In this document: piece by piece, positions 18,301 through 26,814 of the stretch
How positions within the stretch are numbered: the stretch's first letter is position 1
Layout of the letters: each line of letters opens with the position of its first letter
Source of the DNA: Rothia mucilaginosa
GTDB taxonomy: Bacteria > Actinomycetota > Actinomycetes > Actinomycetales > Micrococcaceae
DNA: 64,000 nucleotides
NCBI RefSeq assembly: GCF_019334805.1
Contig: NZ_CP079822.1
Coordinates: 248,001 to 312,000, forward strand
Reading direction: 5' to 3'
Program-made: the position numbers and the translations under genes
Notes under the pieces: model-generated
What the model was told of the DNA's origin: nothing
Seen by the model: only the letters and a program-made list of their open reading frames with translations
Databases searched by the model: none

Positions 18301-18329
18301 CTGACAATCGTTCAACGCTTTGATAGGGT
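18301..18329 (+). promoter_or_regulatory. Sigma-A type promoter, copy 4 of 4
   Basis: CTGACA at 18301-18306, 17-base spacer, TAGGGT at 18324-18329, then the leader hairpin CCCCGAAACCGAGGGGG. Confidence 0.75.
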
Positions 18330-18458
18330 GAGAATATCCCCGAAACCGAGGGGGATTTTCAACCACTTTTCTCATGGGGCGTGCGCAGATTCAACGGTAG
18401 ATTCCCTACCTACCGGCGAGCTCGCGAAGCCCCGGAGAAACAACTTTAAGGATGTCTC

Positions 18459-20087
18459 ATGTCCTCGCTTCCGAACTCTAAGTCTTCATTCTTCCACGCG
18501 GCCCGCAACTGTAGCGCGCTCGTACTGGCGAGCGCGATGGTCCTGCCGCTGACCCCGGCGTTAGCCCAGGACGCAGCGCCCACCGCAAACGCGCCCGTTG
18601 CTAACGCACCGACTGCCAATACCCCCACCCCTGCAACTCAGGACGTCGCGGATGAGCCGTCTTTCACCGTTGTCTATGAGGATTACTACTACCAGGACGG
18701 CCGTGACGTCTTCGAGCAAGAGGGCGACGGCCTGTACACCGGTGAGGACAGTAAAATTACGGTTCTGGGCACCGGCTTCACCAAGGAGTGGCGCAAGCAG
18801 CACGGCAAGGTAGTCATCTACATCGCGCCCGAGGAGAACGTCCCCTACAACGCCCATCAGGTGACCGATACCCTCTTGCGGTTTGAAGAGGGCAAGGACT
18901 TCACCATTGACGATGACGGCACCTTTGTCGCCCCGCTGAAGGTTGAAGCTAATACTTTGCCGAGTTACTACACTCTCACGGAGTATTTCCCGGATATGAC
19001 TCTGGACAAGGTGCGTTACGAGGTTGGCATCCTTGCCGAGCCCGAGGGCCAGCCGCAGTCAACCGTTCAGGATATCTGGGCTCGCAAGAACGTTGTGACG
19101 CATCACGGTCTGAGCACCAATGATTATCATTTCGATACCTTCGCACCTAAGTTGAAATACGACGCTTTGAAGGACCCCACGAAGGATCAGGAGCTGCTGA
19201 TTCAGGGTCAGGGCTTCGTAGGGACTGACATCCCCGGTGCTGAGGGCATGATGTACGTCATTCGCGAGAAGGGCACGGGTTCCCCCGTCCTGGTCATGAG
19301 CGAGATGAAGCATTACGTCCAAGGCGATGATGAATACGAGACGAGCCTGGAGGGAGGCTTCGCTTTCGTCAATCTCAAGATTCCCGCGAACACGCTGGAT
19401 CCGTCCAAGCAGTACGTCATTGAGGCGTGGAGCGACTACGGTTACCCCAGCAAGACGGATAAGACTCTCATCACGCCGATGGTGGGTTTTGCCCCGGAGC
19501 ACCGCGGCGTTCTTTTGGCGCACCAGGATTTGAAGTTTGAGGGTGTCCAGCGGTTCACGAATGCTTACGTACCCGTAGAGGAACGTATGTACTTTTCGAC
19601 ATCGCTGAACGACGAGGAACAGAAGCAGCCTGCCACCCGCGGTGAGCTGGCTTCCGCCCTTTATGAGATGAAGGGCAGCCCCAAGGTGGACCTTCCTGAA
19701 GTCTCTCCGTGGCCGGATGTGAAGACGGACAATCCGAACTACGCCGCCTACATTTGGGCTCGTGAAAAGGGCGTTACTTTCGGCGGACCTGACGGAAAGT
19801 TCCACGCGGAGGACGGTCTCACGAATGCAACCGTTGCCGCAATGATTTACCGTGCGTCTGGTTCACCGGAAGTATCGGGTGTTTCGTCCTTCCCGGATGT
19901 TACGCCGGATTCCGCGTTCTACCGTGAGATTCTGTGGGCTACCCAGCAGAATGTTATTACTCCCGAGACCGGCATGTTTGAACCGAATCATGCTGTGACC
20001 CGCATTGAATTGGACTGGATGTTGTTTTATTACCGGCATCGTGTGCTGAACCCTATCACTACCGGCCTGTATCGCATTGCTAACTAA
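18459..20087 (+). CDS. Secreted SLH-domain surface protein (subfamily 2, A-B type)
   Basis: 542 residues, start after AAGGATGTCTC. Signal peptide ends near ALAQD. Module A (about 80-225) has an unusually acidic and aromatic N-terminal extension (repeated Tyr/Asp around residues 65-85) compared with its paralogues. Module B (about 230-370) has MYVIREKGTGSPVLVMSE and KQYVIEAWSDYGYPSK. SLH repeats follow (TRGELASALYEMKGSP, AREKGVTFGGPDGKFHAED, AFYREILWATQQ). One SLH repeat reads FGGPDG where the others have FGWSDG. The C-terminus is about 14 residues longer than in the related genes. It is the last SLH gene of the cluster. Confidence 0.87.
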   Translation: MSSLPNSKSSFFHAARNCSALVLASAMVLPLTPALAQDAAPTANAPVANAPTANTPTPATQDVADEPSFTVVYEDYYYQDGRDVFEQEGDGLYTGEDSKITVLGTGFTKEWRKQHGKVVIYIAPEENVPYNAHQVTDTLLRFEEGKDFTIDDDGTFVAPLKVEANTLPSYYTLTEYFPDMTLDKVRYEVGILAEPEGQPQSTVQDIWARKNVVTHHGLSTNDYHFDTFAPKLKYDALKDPTKDQELLIQGQGFVGTDIPGAEGMMYVIREKGTGSPVLVMSEMKHYVQGDDEYETSLEGGFAFVNLKIPANTLDPSKQYVIEAWSDYGYPSKTDKTLITPMVGFAPEHRGVLLAHQDLKFEGVQRFTNAYVPVEERMYFSTSLNDEEQKQPATRGELASALYEMKGSPKVDLPEVSPWPDVKTDNPNYAAYIWAREKGVTFGGPDGKFHAEDGLTNATVAAMIYRASGSPEVSGVSSFPDVTPDSAFYREILWATQQNVITPETGMFEPNHAVTRIELDWMLFYYRHRVLNPITTGLYRIAN

Positions 20088-20122
20088 GTAGGCCAGGTAA
20101 CTAAGTAGGCCGGGCCGGTTCT

Positions 20123-20162
20123 AGCCCGGGTACCTCGTCACAACGGACGGGGTGCCCGGGCT
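20123..20162. terminator. Bidirectional hairpin between convergent genes
   Basis: AGCCCGGG at 20123-20130 pairs with CCCGGGCT at 20155-20162, with further pairing inside (TACC...GGTG). It lies between the convergent ends of the SLH gene and the NIF3-like gene. T-runs are weak on both sides. Confidence 0.5.
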
Positions 20163-20223
20163 CTTACGCGCTGAGGGAATCCGCGCGGATTCTTCTAGAG
20201 TTCTCGCCCCTAGAATTCTCGCC

Positions 20224-21156
20224 CTAGAGTTCCCACGCGGGGGCTGCGGCGGTGCTTGCCGAGCGCGCATCCTGACCGGTTGCCACGCCGGTGGAGACGG
20301 TGAAGTCCCACGGGTCGCTGTTGAGTGCAGACAGCTTCGTTTCGATGGTGAAACCGCGCTCAGCGAGCAGGGCGCGCAGGCGGTTTGCCGCCGACTGCAG
20401 CCAGAGGGATTCGCTGGCGGCGTGGGAGCAATCAATCAGGGCGATGTTACTGCCGTCGACTCGTGCGGTTTCGCGGAATTCGCTAGCGGGGTGGTGACGC
20501 AGGTCGGCGGTAATGTACACCTGCGCGTCGGTGGCGCGTACCGCGTCGAAGAGAGAGTCACCGGCACCACCGCAGAGGGCGACGCGGCGGATCGGCTGGT
20601 CGGCACGTCCGGCGATGCGCAGGCCACCGGCGGTTGCGGGCAGTGCCGCTGCGAGGCGTTCTGCAAGCTCCTTGAGGGTGATTTCTTCGGGCAGGGTGCC
20701 GAGGCGGCCGGTGCCTACCGCGTGTTCCTGCTCGTCAAGTACCTGGGTTTGCGCTTCGGTGAGCGGTTCGCGGTCAATCAGACCGATAGCGTCACAGAGT
20801 GCTTCGTTCACACCTTCGACGGCGGCATCGGCGTTGGTGTGCGCGCCGAGCAGGCCGCATCCGCCTTCGATGAGGGTGTGCAGAACGTTGCCTTTGTAGT
20901 CGCTGTCGGGGATGAACTTTGCGCCGCGTAGCAGCAGCGGGTGATGGGTGATGAGCAGCTGCGCGCCTTCGGCTACAGCTTCTTCAGCGGTGGCGGTGAG
21001 GGCGTCTACTGCGAAGAGGACGGTGCTCACTTTAGCGGCGCCACGTCCGGCGACGAGGCCGGATGCGTCCCATCCGGCGGCGAGCTGCGGCGGGAAGAGC
21101 GTGTGGAAGGCGTCGACGACTTCTGCGAGGGTGGGGGTTTCTAGTTTTTCAGTCAT
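20224..21156 (-). CDS. NIF3/YbgI-family dinuclear metal-binding protein
   Basis: 310 residues. Family features are the N-terminal Q-L-A-A-G-W-D-A-S-G-L segment (about residues 24-34), the metal-binding LLITHHPLLLRG block (about 66-77), LLGAHTNADAAVEGVN (about 99-114) and the C-terminal DCSHAASESLWLQ block (about 243-255), whose His is a usual metal ligand. Members form hexameric toroids with two metals per active site; the reaction is not settled, and a role in GTP cyclohydrolase-like or repair chemistry has been proposed. It is single-copy and convergent with the SLH cluster, divergent from msrA with about 100 bases between. Family assignment firm, function unknown. Confidence 0.9.
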   Translation of the reverse strand: MTEKLETPTLAEVVDAFHTLFPPQLAAGWDASGLVAGRGAAKVSTVLFAVDALTATAEEAVAEGAQLLITHHPLLLRGAKFIPDSDYKGNVLHTLIEGGCGLLGAHTNADAAVEGVNEALCDAIGLIDREPLTEAQTQVLDEQEHAVGTGRLGTLPEEITLKELAERLAAALPATAGGLRIAGRADQPIRRVALCGGAGDSLFDAVRATDAQVYITADLRHHPASEFRETARVDGSNIALIDCSHAASESLWLQSAANRLRALLAERGFTIETKLSALNSDPWDFTVSTGVATGQDARSASTAAAPAWEL

Positions 21157-21254
21157 ACCTCTATTGTGGCAGGTGGCGCGGCGGCAGCTCAGGAATATTA
21201 TGCGGCTCGGCGGTGTTCTTCAGGTAGTGTGGTTTTATAGTTCAAGGAGGAATC

Positions 21255-21776
21255 ATGACTGATGTTGTTCTTGCCGGCGGCTGTTTCTGGTGCCTGGATG
21301 CGGTGTACCGCCAGTTCCGCGGGGTTGAGGAGAGCGTCTGCGGCTACACGGGCGGCGATACTCCCGACCCTGATTATCGTTCGGTGTGTTCGGGTGCGAC
21401 CGGGCATCAGGAGGCGCTGAAGCTCAGCTTTGACCCGCAGGTGATTGACCTGGATACGGTGCTGGATATTTTCTTCACGAGCCACGACCCGACTAGCTGG
21501 GATCGTCAGGGTGCGGATACCGGTTCGCAGTACCGTTCGGTGCTTTTCTACGCGGATGAGCAGCAGCGTGAGGCGTTTGAGCGTGCGGTGGCGCGTGCTC
21601 AGCAGCTGTACTCCTCCCCCATCGTTACGGAGATTAAGCCTCTGGGCGTGTTCTATGAGGCTGAGGAGTATCACCAGAATTATTACGCGTTGAATCCGGC
21701 GCAGGGTTATTGTGCGTTTGTGGTGAGCCCGAAGGTGGCTCATGCGCGCCGTAATTTTGCGCATCTGCTCCGTTAG
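21255..21776 (+). CDS. msrA: Peptide methionine-S-sulfoxide reductase MsrA
   Basis: 173 residues, start after AAGGAGG. Reduces the S-epimer of methionine sulfoxide in proteins and free methionine, in the cytoplasm, with thioredoxin as usual donor. The catalytic motif GGCFWCLDA sits at residues 10-18 (Cys12). GYTGG near 33-37, SGATGHQEAL near 50-60 and DTGSQYRSVLFY near 89-100 are family hallmarks. The length is typical for a single-domain MsrA. MsrB is encoded separately at the other end of this window. A terminator follows about 50 bases after the stop. Confidence 0.96.
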   Translation: MTDVVLAGGCFWCLDAVYRQFRGVEESVCGYTGGDTPDPDYRSVCSGATGHQEALKLSFDPQVIDLDTVLDIFFTSHDPTSWDRQGADTGSQYRSVLFYADEQQREAFERAVARAQQLYSSPIVTEIKPLGVFYEAEEYHQNYYALNPAQGYCAFVVSPKVAHARRNFAHLLR

Positions 21777-21826
21777 CTACTCCGTTAGTCGGTGCGTCCG
21801 GTTCAGTTGAGGCGTATTACGTTGTT

Positions 21827-21872
21827 CACCCCGTAGCTGTCTTTTGTTGTGTGGCAGCTATGGGGTGTCTTC
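21827..21872 (+). terminator. Rho-independent terminator after msrA
   Basis: CACCCCGTAGCTG at 21827-21839 pairs with CAGCTATGGGGTG at 21855-21867 (one mismatch), followed by TCTTC. Confidence 0.75.
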
Positions 21873-21990
21873 ATATGCGCCCGGCTATTTGTTGTTCGCC
21901 GGTGTTTTACGGTTGCTATAAGGTGCGCCCGGTATGATGGGGGTGTCGACTCACTCCCCCTCGTCCGTTGACCTCTTCGAAAGACTGCTG

Positions 21991-22767
21991 ATGACAAGCT
22001 CCTCTTCTAAGCCCGTCGCCTTGAGCCGCCGCGCCGTGTTGGGTGCGGGCGGTGTTGGTCTTGCCGCTGTGTTGTCTGCGTGTGCGCGTACGGTGCATCC
22101 GCCGGTTGCTACTGCTGAATCTGAATCGGCGAGCGCGAGTGCTTCGGTGAGCCCGTCTGCTTCGCCGGCGTTGCCGTCTGCGAATAAGTCGTATAAGGGT
22201 AAGGTCACGTTCGATAACTTTGAGAAGAACGGCGAGTACGTTCCTGCCACGGCTGAGAAGAAGGCGCAGAACGTGCCCAAACCGCTCATGCCGGAGAAGG
22301 TGCAGGAGCTGAGCATTGACGGTATTTATGCGCTGATTGGCTATTGGATTTCTAGCTTTAATTATTTGGCGTTGACGGGTGATATTGAGCCGTTGAAGAA
22401 GACGGACCCGAGTAGCGAATACTATAAGGAGCTTGAGCCGATGGTTAAGCTCTATGAGACAGGGCGCGGCTGGATTTACGATACGAGTGAGCCGATGTCT
22501 GTGTACCTGATGACGGACACTCCCACGCAGGTTGAGGGCGACCGTATTCGTTATTTCTGGCGTGCTCGTTCTCTGGTTGACCAGAATGCGAAGAGGCATC
22601 TGACGGAGGGGGACAACCGCGATAAGTCGCTGGCTAGGGCAGAAGATTCTCAGGGGCAGGCGATGAGGATTGTTGTGGAGTATAAGGAGGGTGCTTGGTT
22701 TATGAGCACTCAGAAAGATAAGGATGCTGATAAGAGCACGGAGTCTGCGAGCCCCTCAGCGTCCTAG
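21991..22767 (+). CDS. Tat-type lipoprotein, DUF6318-like (paralogue 1)
   Basis: About 258 residues. I chose the ATG at 21991 because MTSS...SRRAVLGAG aligns with the paralogues and a GAAAG box lies upstream. The signal peptide has twin Arg (SRRAVLG) and a lipobox L-S-A-C, so a membrane-anchored exported lipoprotein is predicted. A Ser/Ala linker (about 45-70) precedes a globular domain with Y-K-G-K-V-T-F-D-N-F-E-K-N-G-E-Y-V-P-A-T, AQNVPKPLMPEKVQE, YWISSFNYLALTGD and a C-terminal Y-K-E-G-A-W. By recall this resembles actinobacterial DUF6318. Unlike the others it has C-A-R-T-V-H-P-P after the lipobox Cys instead of C-A-S-D-I-R-P-L. Function unknown. Confidence 0.82.
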   Translation: MTSSSSKPVALSRRAVLGAGGVGLAAVLSACARTVHPPVATAESESASASASVSPSASPALPSANKSYKGKVTFDNFEKNGEYVPATAEKKAQNVPKPLMPEKVQELSIDGIYALIGYWISSFNYLALTGDIEPLKKTDPSSEYYKELEPMVKLYETGRGWIYDTSEPMSVYLMTDTPTQVEGDRIRYFWRARSLVDQNAKRHLTEGDNRDKSLARAEDSQGQAMRIVVEYKEGAWFMSTQKDKDADKSTESASPSAS

Positions 22768-22823
22768 TGCACTAATTGCAGCTTTTTAGACCTTTCTTCG
22801 CAAAAGGATATAGGTAGTGGTAT

Positions 22824-22854
22824 TTGATATCCATTCATGTGCTTAGGGTATAAT
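22824..22854 (+). promoter_or_regulatory. Putative promoter of lipoprotein paralogue 2
   Basis: TTGATA at 22824-22829 and TATAAT at 22849-22854, spacing 19. The segment from the -10 to the start codon (TATAATGATGGTGTCAACTC onward) recurs with few changes before the paralogue at 23937 (TATGAT at 23878) and, more distantly, before 21991 (TATGAT at 21933). Confidence 0.55.
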
Positions 22855-22907
22855 GATGGTGTCAACTCACTCTATTTCCTTTGTTGACTTCTTTTGAAAG
22901 GCTGATT

Positions 22908-23699
22908 ATGACGAGCCCTTCCCCCACCTCTGTTGGTATGTCCCGCCGCGTGGCACTGGGTGCAACCGGTGCCGGCGTACTGGCTGCATTGACTGCGTGC
23001 GCTAGCGATATTCGCCCGCTGGCTGATGGCTCGGCGTCTAACTCTACTTCCGGTTCTGCTAGTGCATCCGCGAGCGCTTCAGCTAGTGCCTCACCCAGTG
23101 CCTCGGCTAGCGCTTCGCCTTCTGCTTCTTCCGGCAAGCATTATAAGGGCCTCGTGAAGTTCGATAACTTCGAGAAGAACGGCGAGTACGTTCCGGCAAC
23201 CGCCACTCATAAGGCGCAGAATGTGCCGAAGCCTCTCGTTCCGGCGAACATGAACGAGCAGAACGTTGACGGTATTTACGCGTTCGTTGGTTATTGGTTG
23301 GCGAGTTCCAACTATCTGCTGATGACCGGCGATACTGAGCCGCTGCAGAAGGTTGAATCTGCGGATTCACTGCAGAATTACCAGAATTTGACGGTTGCCT
23401 ATGAAAATAATGCGGGCTGGCTCTACGGTGTGGATAGCCCTATGACTCTTGAGTTGCTTTCTGATTCACCACAGAAAATTTCCGGTAGCAGAACTCGTTA
23501 TGACTGGTTGGCGTACATGAACTACAGCGCCGATATGAAGATTCACATTGAAGGCAGCCCTGATGAACCTTTCATGGAGGATAGTTCGCGGGAACTGACG
23601 AAGGTTAGTGTGGAGTACAAGGACGGTAAGTGGATTATGGTCAGCAGTGAGGATGGCTCTTCTGCGACTGACTCTGCCGGCGGGTCTTCTTCTGTCTAA
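22908..23699 (+). CDS. Tat-type lipoprotein, DUF6318-like (paralogue 2)
   Basis: About 263 residues; ATG at 22908 after GAAAGG. RR signal peptide (SRRVALGATGAGVLAALTAC) with lipobox L-T-A-C followed by A-S-D-I-R-P-L. The Ser/Ala linker is long (about residues 45-85), built from 6-base Ser-Ala codon repeats. The globular domain has FDNFEKNGEYVPAT, AQNVPKPLVPANMNE, YWLASSNYLLMTGDTEPL and Y-K-D-G-K-W-I-M. The first 20 residues and upstream leader are nearly identical to the next gene, so the two arose by recent tandem duplication. Membrane-anchored outside the cell; partner unknown. Confidence 0.82.
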   Translation: MTSPSPTSVGMSRRVALGATGAGVLAALTACASDIRPLADGSASNSTSGSASASASASASASPSASASASPSASSGKHYKGLVKFDNFEKNGEYVPATATHKAQNVPKPLVPANMNEQNVDGIYAFVGYWLASSNYLLMTGDTEPLQKVESADSLQNYQNLTVAYENNAGWLYGVDSPMTLELLSDSPQKISGSRTRYDWLAYMNYSADMKIHIEGSPDEPFMEDSSRELTKVSVEYKDGKWIMVSSEDGSSATDSAGGSSSV

Positions 23700-23744
23700 G
23701 CACCTACCCTATAGGTAAGGTCTAACGGCTTAAGATAGACTTCT

Positions 23745-23783
23745 CCCCCGCCTGCGGTAATGCACCGTGGGCGGGGGTTCTTT
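23745..23783 (+). terminator. Rho-independent terminator after lipoprotein 2
   Basis: CCCCCGCC at 23745-23752 pairs with GGCGGGGG at 23770-23777 across a TGCGGT/ACCGT inner stem, then TTCTTT. Nearly the same sequence follows the next gene. Confidence 0.85.
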
Positions 23784-23936
23784 ATGTCAAGACTTGGTGA
23801 TGCTTTGCAGTGGTATTAGGTTGCTTTGTCATCGGCGCTAAATGACGACCGCTGATGGGCATCTGTGTATTTGCCGGTATGATGGGGTTGTCAACTCACT
23901 CAATTTCCTTTGTTGACTTCCTATGAAAGGCTGATT

Positions 23937-24701
23937 ATGACGAGCCCTTCCCCCATTTCTGCTGGTATGTCCCGCCGCGTGGCGCTGGGCGCGACCGGTG
24001 CCGGTGTGCTGGCTGCATTGACTGCGTGCGCTAGCGATATTCGCCCGACGGCTGAAGGTTCGGCGTCTAGCTCCGCTTCTGAAAGCGCCTCGGCCGCTGC
24101 TTCCGCATCTGCTTCTTCGGACAAGTCCTATAAGGGCTTTGTGAAGTTCGATAACTTCGAGAAGAACGGCGAATACGTTCCTGCCACTGCCGAGAAGAAG
24201 GCGCAGAATGTGCCCAAGCCCCTCGCCCCGGCGAACATGAACGAAGATAACGTTGATGGCATGTATGCGTTCATTGGCTACTGGCTGGCAAGCTTTAACT
24301 ATGCGCTAATGACCGGTGATACTGAGCCGATGAAGAAGGCTGACCCTGCAGATGTGTATGTGAATGGTCTGCAGGAACTTACGATCATGTACGAGAACGA
24401 TCTGGGCTGGATGTACGGTACGGATACCCCGGTTACTCTTGAGCTGACTAGTGGTTCACCGAAGAAGGCGTCCGGTAAGGGTACCCGTTACGACTGGCCG
24501 GCATACATGAACTACAGCGCCGATGCGAAGATTCACATTGAGGGCAAGTCTGACCAGCCCTTTAAGACCGCTTCTAGCCCGAATGGCAAGCTGGCGAAGG
24601 TTGCCGTGGAATACAAGGACGGTAAGTGGATTATGCTCACCGGCGATGAAGGCTCTTCTTCGTCGGCTTCCGCTTCTTCCTCTAGCTCTTCTTCTGTCTA
24701 G
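23937..24701 (+). CDS. Tat-type lipoprotein, DUF6318-like (paralogue 3)
   Basis: About 254 residues; ATG at 23937. RR signal peptide and lipobox L-T-A-C-A-S-D-I-R-P, a shorter Ser/Ala linker, then FDNFEKNGEYVPATAEKKAQ, FIGYWLASFNYALMTGD and VEYKDGKWIMLTGD. The C-terminus is a run of Ser and Ala. Sister copy of the previous gene, with duplicated leader and terminator; the linkers and the middle of the domain have diverged. Confidence 0.82.
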   Translation: MTSPSPISAGMSRRVALGATGAGVLAALTACASDIRPTAEGSASSSASESASAAASASASSDKSYKGFVKFDNFEKNGEYVPATAEKKAQNVPKPLAPANMNEDNVDGMYAFIGYWLASFNYALMTGDTEPMKKADPADVYVNGLQELTIMYENDLGWMYGTDTPVTLELTSGSPKKASGKGTRYDWPAYMNYSADAKIHIEGKSDQPFKTASSPNGKLAKVAVEYKDGKWIMLTGDEGSSSSASASSSSSSSV

Positions 24702-24746
24702 GCCCCACCATATCGGTTCCGGTCTAACGGTTTGAGGTAGGCTTCT

Positions 24747-24786
24747 CCCCCGCCTGCGGTAATGCACCGTGGGCGGGGTTTCTTTG
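24747..24786 (+). terminator. Rho-independent terminator after lipoprotein 3
   Basis: CCCCCGCC at 24747-24754 pairs with GGCGGGG at 24772-24778, then TTTCTTTG. Duplicate of the hairpin at 23745. Confidence 0.83.
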
Positions 24787-24895
24787 TGCCGAAACTCTGC
24801 GAAAATTCTGCCGTAACTCTGCGGAACCCCAGGGTAGGAAACCCAGGGAACACCCAGGGGAAAACCCAGCGGATGTTCGGGGTCGGAGGAGGGGC

Positions 24896-24931
24896 GCTCG
24901 GGTACGCTTAACGTATATACATTGACGTACT
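24896..24931 (+). promoter_or_regulatory. Shared upstream box before lipoprotein 4
   Basis: GCTCGGGTACGCTTAA at 24896-24911 is repeated exactly at 28644-28659 and as TCTCGGGTAACCTTAA at 25904-25919. Immediately after it, TATATACATTGACGTACT (24914-24931) recurs exactly at 25923-25940. TACGCT could serve as a -10 element; no good -35 is seen. Confidence 0.5.
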
Positions 24932-25008
24932 ACATGTGGTCTTTACCTGCAGGTTGTGAGCTTCGTGCTGACGGCTTTGGGGGTGAAGGATCCAACGAAG
25001 GACTTCCG

Positions 25009-25773
25009 ATGACTACTTTCTTCACTCGACGTACTGCCCTGGGTGTTGCCGTTGCTGGCGCGCTTTCTGCGTTGACTGCGTGCGCTAGCGATATTCGCCC
25101 GCTGGCCGACAGTACCGGCTCGGCTTCTCCGTCGGAGGCGGCGACCGCCTCCGAGACCGCCTCCGAAACTGCGTCTGCGAGTGCTTCGGCTTCTCCTTCT
25201 GCGTCTGCGAGTGCTTCGGTTGCTTCGGGTCTTCCGTCTTCGGGTAAGTCCTATAAGGGTCCGATGAAGTTCGATAGCTACGAGAAGACCGGCGAGTACG
25301 TTCCGGCGAGCGCTACGAATCCGGCTGAGAATATGCCGAAGCCTGTTCCTCCGGCGAATATGAAGGAGCACAGCGTTGATGGTGCGTATGCTTTCTTGAG
25401 TTTCTGGCTTGCTAGCTTGAACTATTTGATGATGACGGGTAACCCGGCCCCGATTGAACATATCTACTACAACGGCTACGGTTGGGAGAAGTATCAGAGC
25501 ACGATCAAGCTGTATGCGTCGGGTGCTGGTTGGGTGTACGGTACGGAAACTCCGTATATTGTTGAGCTGCTGACGGATGCTCCTCGTGAGGTGCCGGGTA
25601 GCGACAATACCCGCTTTATTTGGGAAGGCTATTCCTACATGGACCCGAAGATGATGCGGCATTATAGGAATCAGCCTGAGAAGGCAACGAGCGCTGATGA
25701 GTCGAAGAAGAAGGTGGCGAGGTTCCGTCTGGAGTACAAGGACGACAAGTGGGAGCTGTCTAGCGCCGCTTAG
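25009..25773 (+). CDS. Tat-type lipoprotein, DUF6318-like (paralogue 4)
   Basis: About 254 residues. The ATG at 25009 (MTTFFTRRTALG) aligns with the next paralogue; a longer frame from 24922 would translate the leader. Lipobox L-T-A-C-A-S-D-I-R-P-L. The Ser/Ala/Glu/Thr linker (about 35-85) carries an internal 16-base direct repeat (TCTGCGAGTGCTTCGG). The domain has FDSYEKTGEYVPASA, MPKPVPPANMKEHSVDGAYA, WLASLNYLMMTG and LEYKDDKWEL. Function unknown. Confidence 0.82.
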   Translation: MTTFFTRRTALGVAVAGALSALTACASDIRPLADSTGSASPSEAATASETASETASASASASPSASASASVASGLPSSGKSYKGPMKFDSYEKTGEYVPASATNPAENMPKPVPPANMKEHSVDGAYAFLSFWLASLNYLMMTGNPAPIEHIYYNGYGWEKYQSTIKLYASGAGWVYGTETPYIVELLTDAPREVPGSDNTRFIWEGYSYMDPKMMRHYRNQPEKATSADESKKKVARFRLEYKDDKWELSSAA

Positions 25774-25820
25774 TTGCCGTCTGGCGGAGGGTTTCCTCTC
25801 GTGGTGATTTTTCATGTTAT

Positions 25821-25866
25821 AAGACCCCGCACCTGGTAAAACGCTGGGTGTGGGGTCTTAATTTTC
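25821..25866 (+). terminator. Rho-independent terminator after lipoprotein 4
   Basis: AAGACCCCGCACC near 25821 pairs with GGGTGTGGGGTCTT ending near 25859, followed by AATTTT. Confidence 0.82.
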
Positions 25867-25903
25867 TGAACACTTGAGGTGGTCGCGGGGGCTAGGTGGT
25901 GGC

Positions 25904-25940
25904 TCTCGGGTAACCTTAAAAATATATACATTGACGTACT
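25904..25940 (+). promoter_or_regulatory. Shared upstream box before lipoprotein 5
   Basis: TCTCGGGTAACCTTAA at 25904-25919 followed by TATATACATTGACGTACT at 25923-25940, the second and third parts of the element seen at 24896-24931. About 82 bases before the start codon. Confidence 0.5.
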
Positions 25941-26021
25941 GATAGGTCTGTACGGGGTGCGCATGCCCGCCACGGTGTGTGGCGTGATTTGCTCTGTATT
26001 GGCTCCAACGAAGGGCTTCCG

Positions 26022-26774
26022 ATGACTACCTTCTTCACTCGACGTACTCTCCTGGGCGTGGGTGCGACCGGCATCCTTGCGGCGCTGGCTGCGTGCGCTA
26101 GCGATATTCGCCCGCTGTCGCAGGGTTCCGGCGGTTCCTCTGGTTCAGCTTCTGATGCTGCGTCTGGCGCGGCTTCTGGTGCGGCGTCCTCTTCTGCGAG
26201 CGCTTCGGCGTCGCCTTCTCCTACCGATGATCACACGCCCGGCTCATACGTGGGTCCGATTAAGTTCAATAACTACGAGCGGAACGGCACCTACATCCCT
26301 GCGACTGCGGATGCGCCGGCGCAGAACGTGCCGAAGCCTCTGATTCCGGAGAAGATGAAGGAAAACAGCCCCGAGGGCGCCTACGCTCTGATGGGTTATT
26401 GGCTTGCTTCCCAGAATTATCTGATTCTGACCGGCGATGTTGAGCCGCTGATGAAGGCGGATCCTGCGAAGGCTTTTTTGAGGAACTCTAGGACCATGAT
26501 TAAGCTCTACGAGTCGGGTCTGGGTTGGATTTACGGTTCGGATCAGCCGTACAAGATTGAGATTGCGGAGAATGAGCTTCAGCCGGTTGCTAATAAGCAG
26601 GACCGTTATGAATGGCTTGTGACTGTTGCTTATGATCCTGCCGCTAAGTACCACATTGAGGGTGAGCCTGATGCGACTATCGTTGAGGAGGAAAAGACGA
26701 TTCCTCGCACGACGAAGTTCATCATGGAGTACAAGGAAGGCATGTGGCGCATGCTCCTGGATAACAACAGCTAA
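26022..26774 (+). CDS. Tat-type lipoprotein, DUF6318-like (paralogue 5)
   Basis: About 250 residues; ATG at 26022 (MTTFFTRRTLLGVG). Signal peptide ends at lipobox L-A-A-C-A-S-D-I-R-P-L. A Gly/Ser/Ala linker precedes FNNYERNGTYIPATA, VPKPLIPEKMKENSPEGAYA, YWLASQNYLILTGDVEPL and MEYKEGMWRMLL. Only 40 bases separate it from the next gene, without a terminator, so the two may be co-transcribed. Confidence 0.82.
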   Translation: MTTFFTRRTLLGVGATGILAALAACASDIRPLSQGSGGSSGSASDAASGAASGAASSSASASASPSPTDDHTPGSYVGPIKFNNYERNGTYIPATADAPAQNVPKPLIPEKMKENSPEGAYALMGYWLASQNYLILTGDVEPLMKADPAKAFLRNSRTMIKLYESGLGWIYGSDQPYKIEIAENELQPVANKQDRYEWLVTVAYDPAAKYHIEGEPDATIVEEEKTIPRTTKFIMEYKEGMWRMLLDNNS

Positions 26775-26814
26775 TTTTCTTCATCTTCTGATACGCACTA
26801 TTTAAGGATTTCTG

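Noticed and set aside
20152-20931. 259-codon plus-strand open frame opposite the NIF3-like gene
   Set aside because: The minus-strand frame carries the NIF3 family motifs; the plus-strand frame is a shadow.
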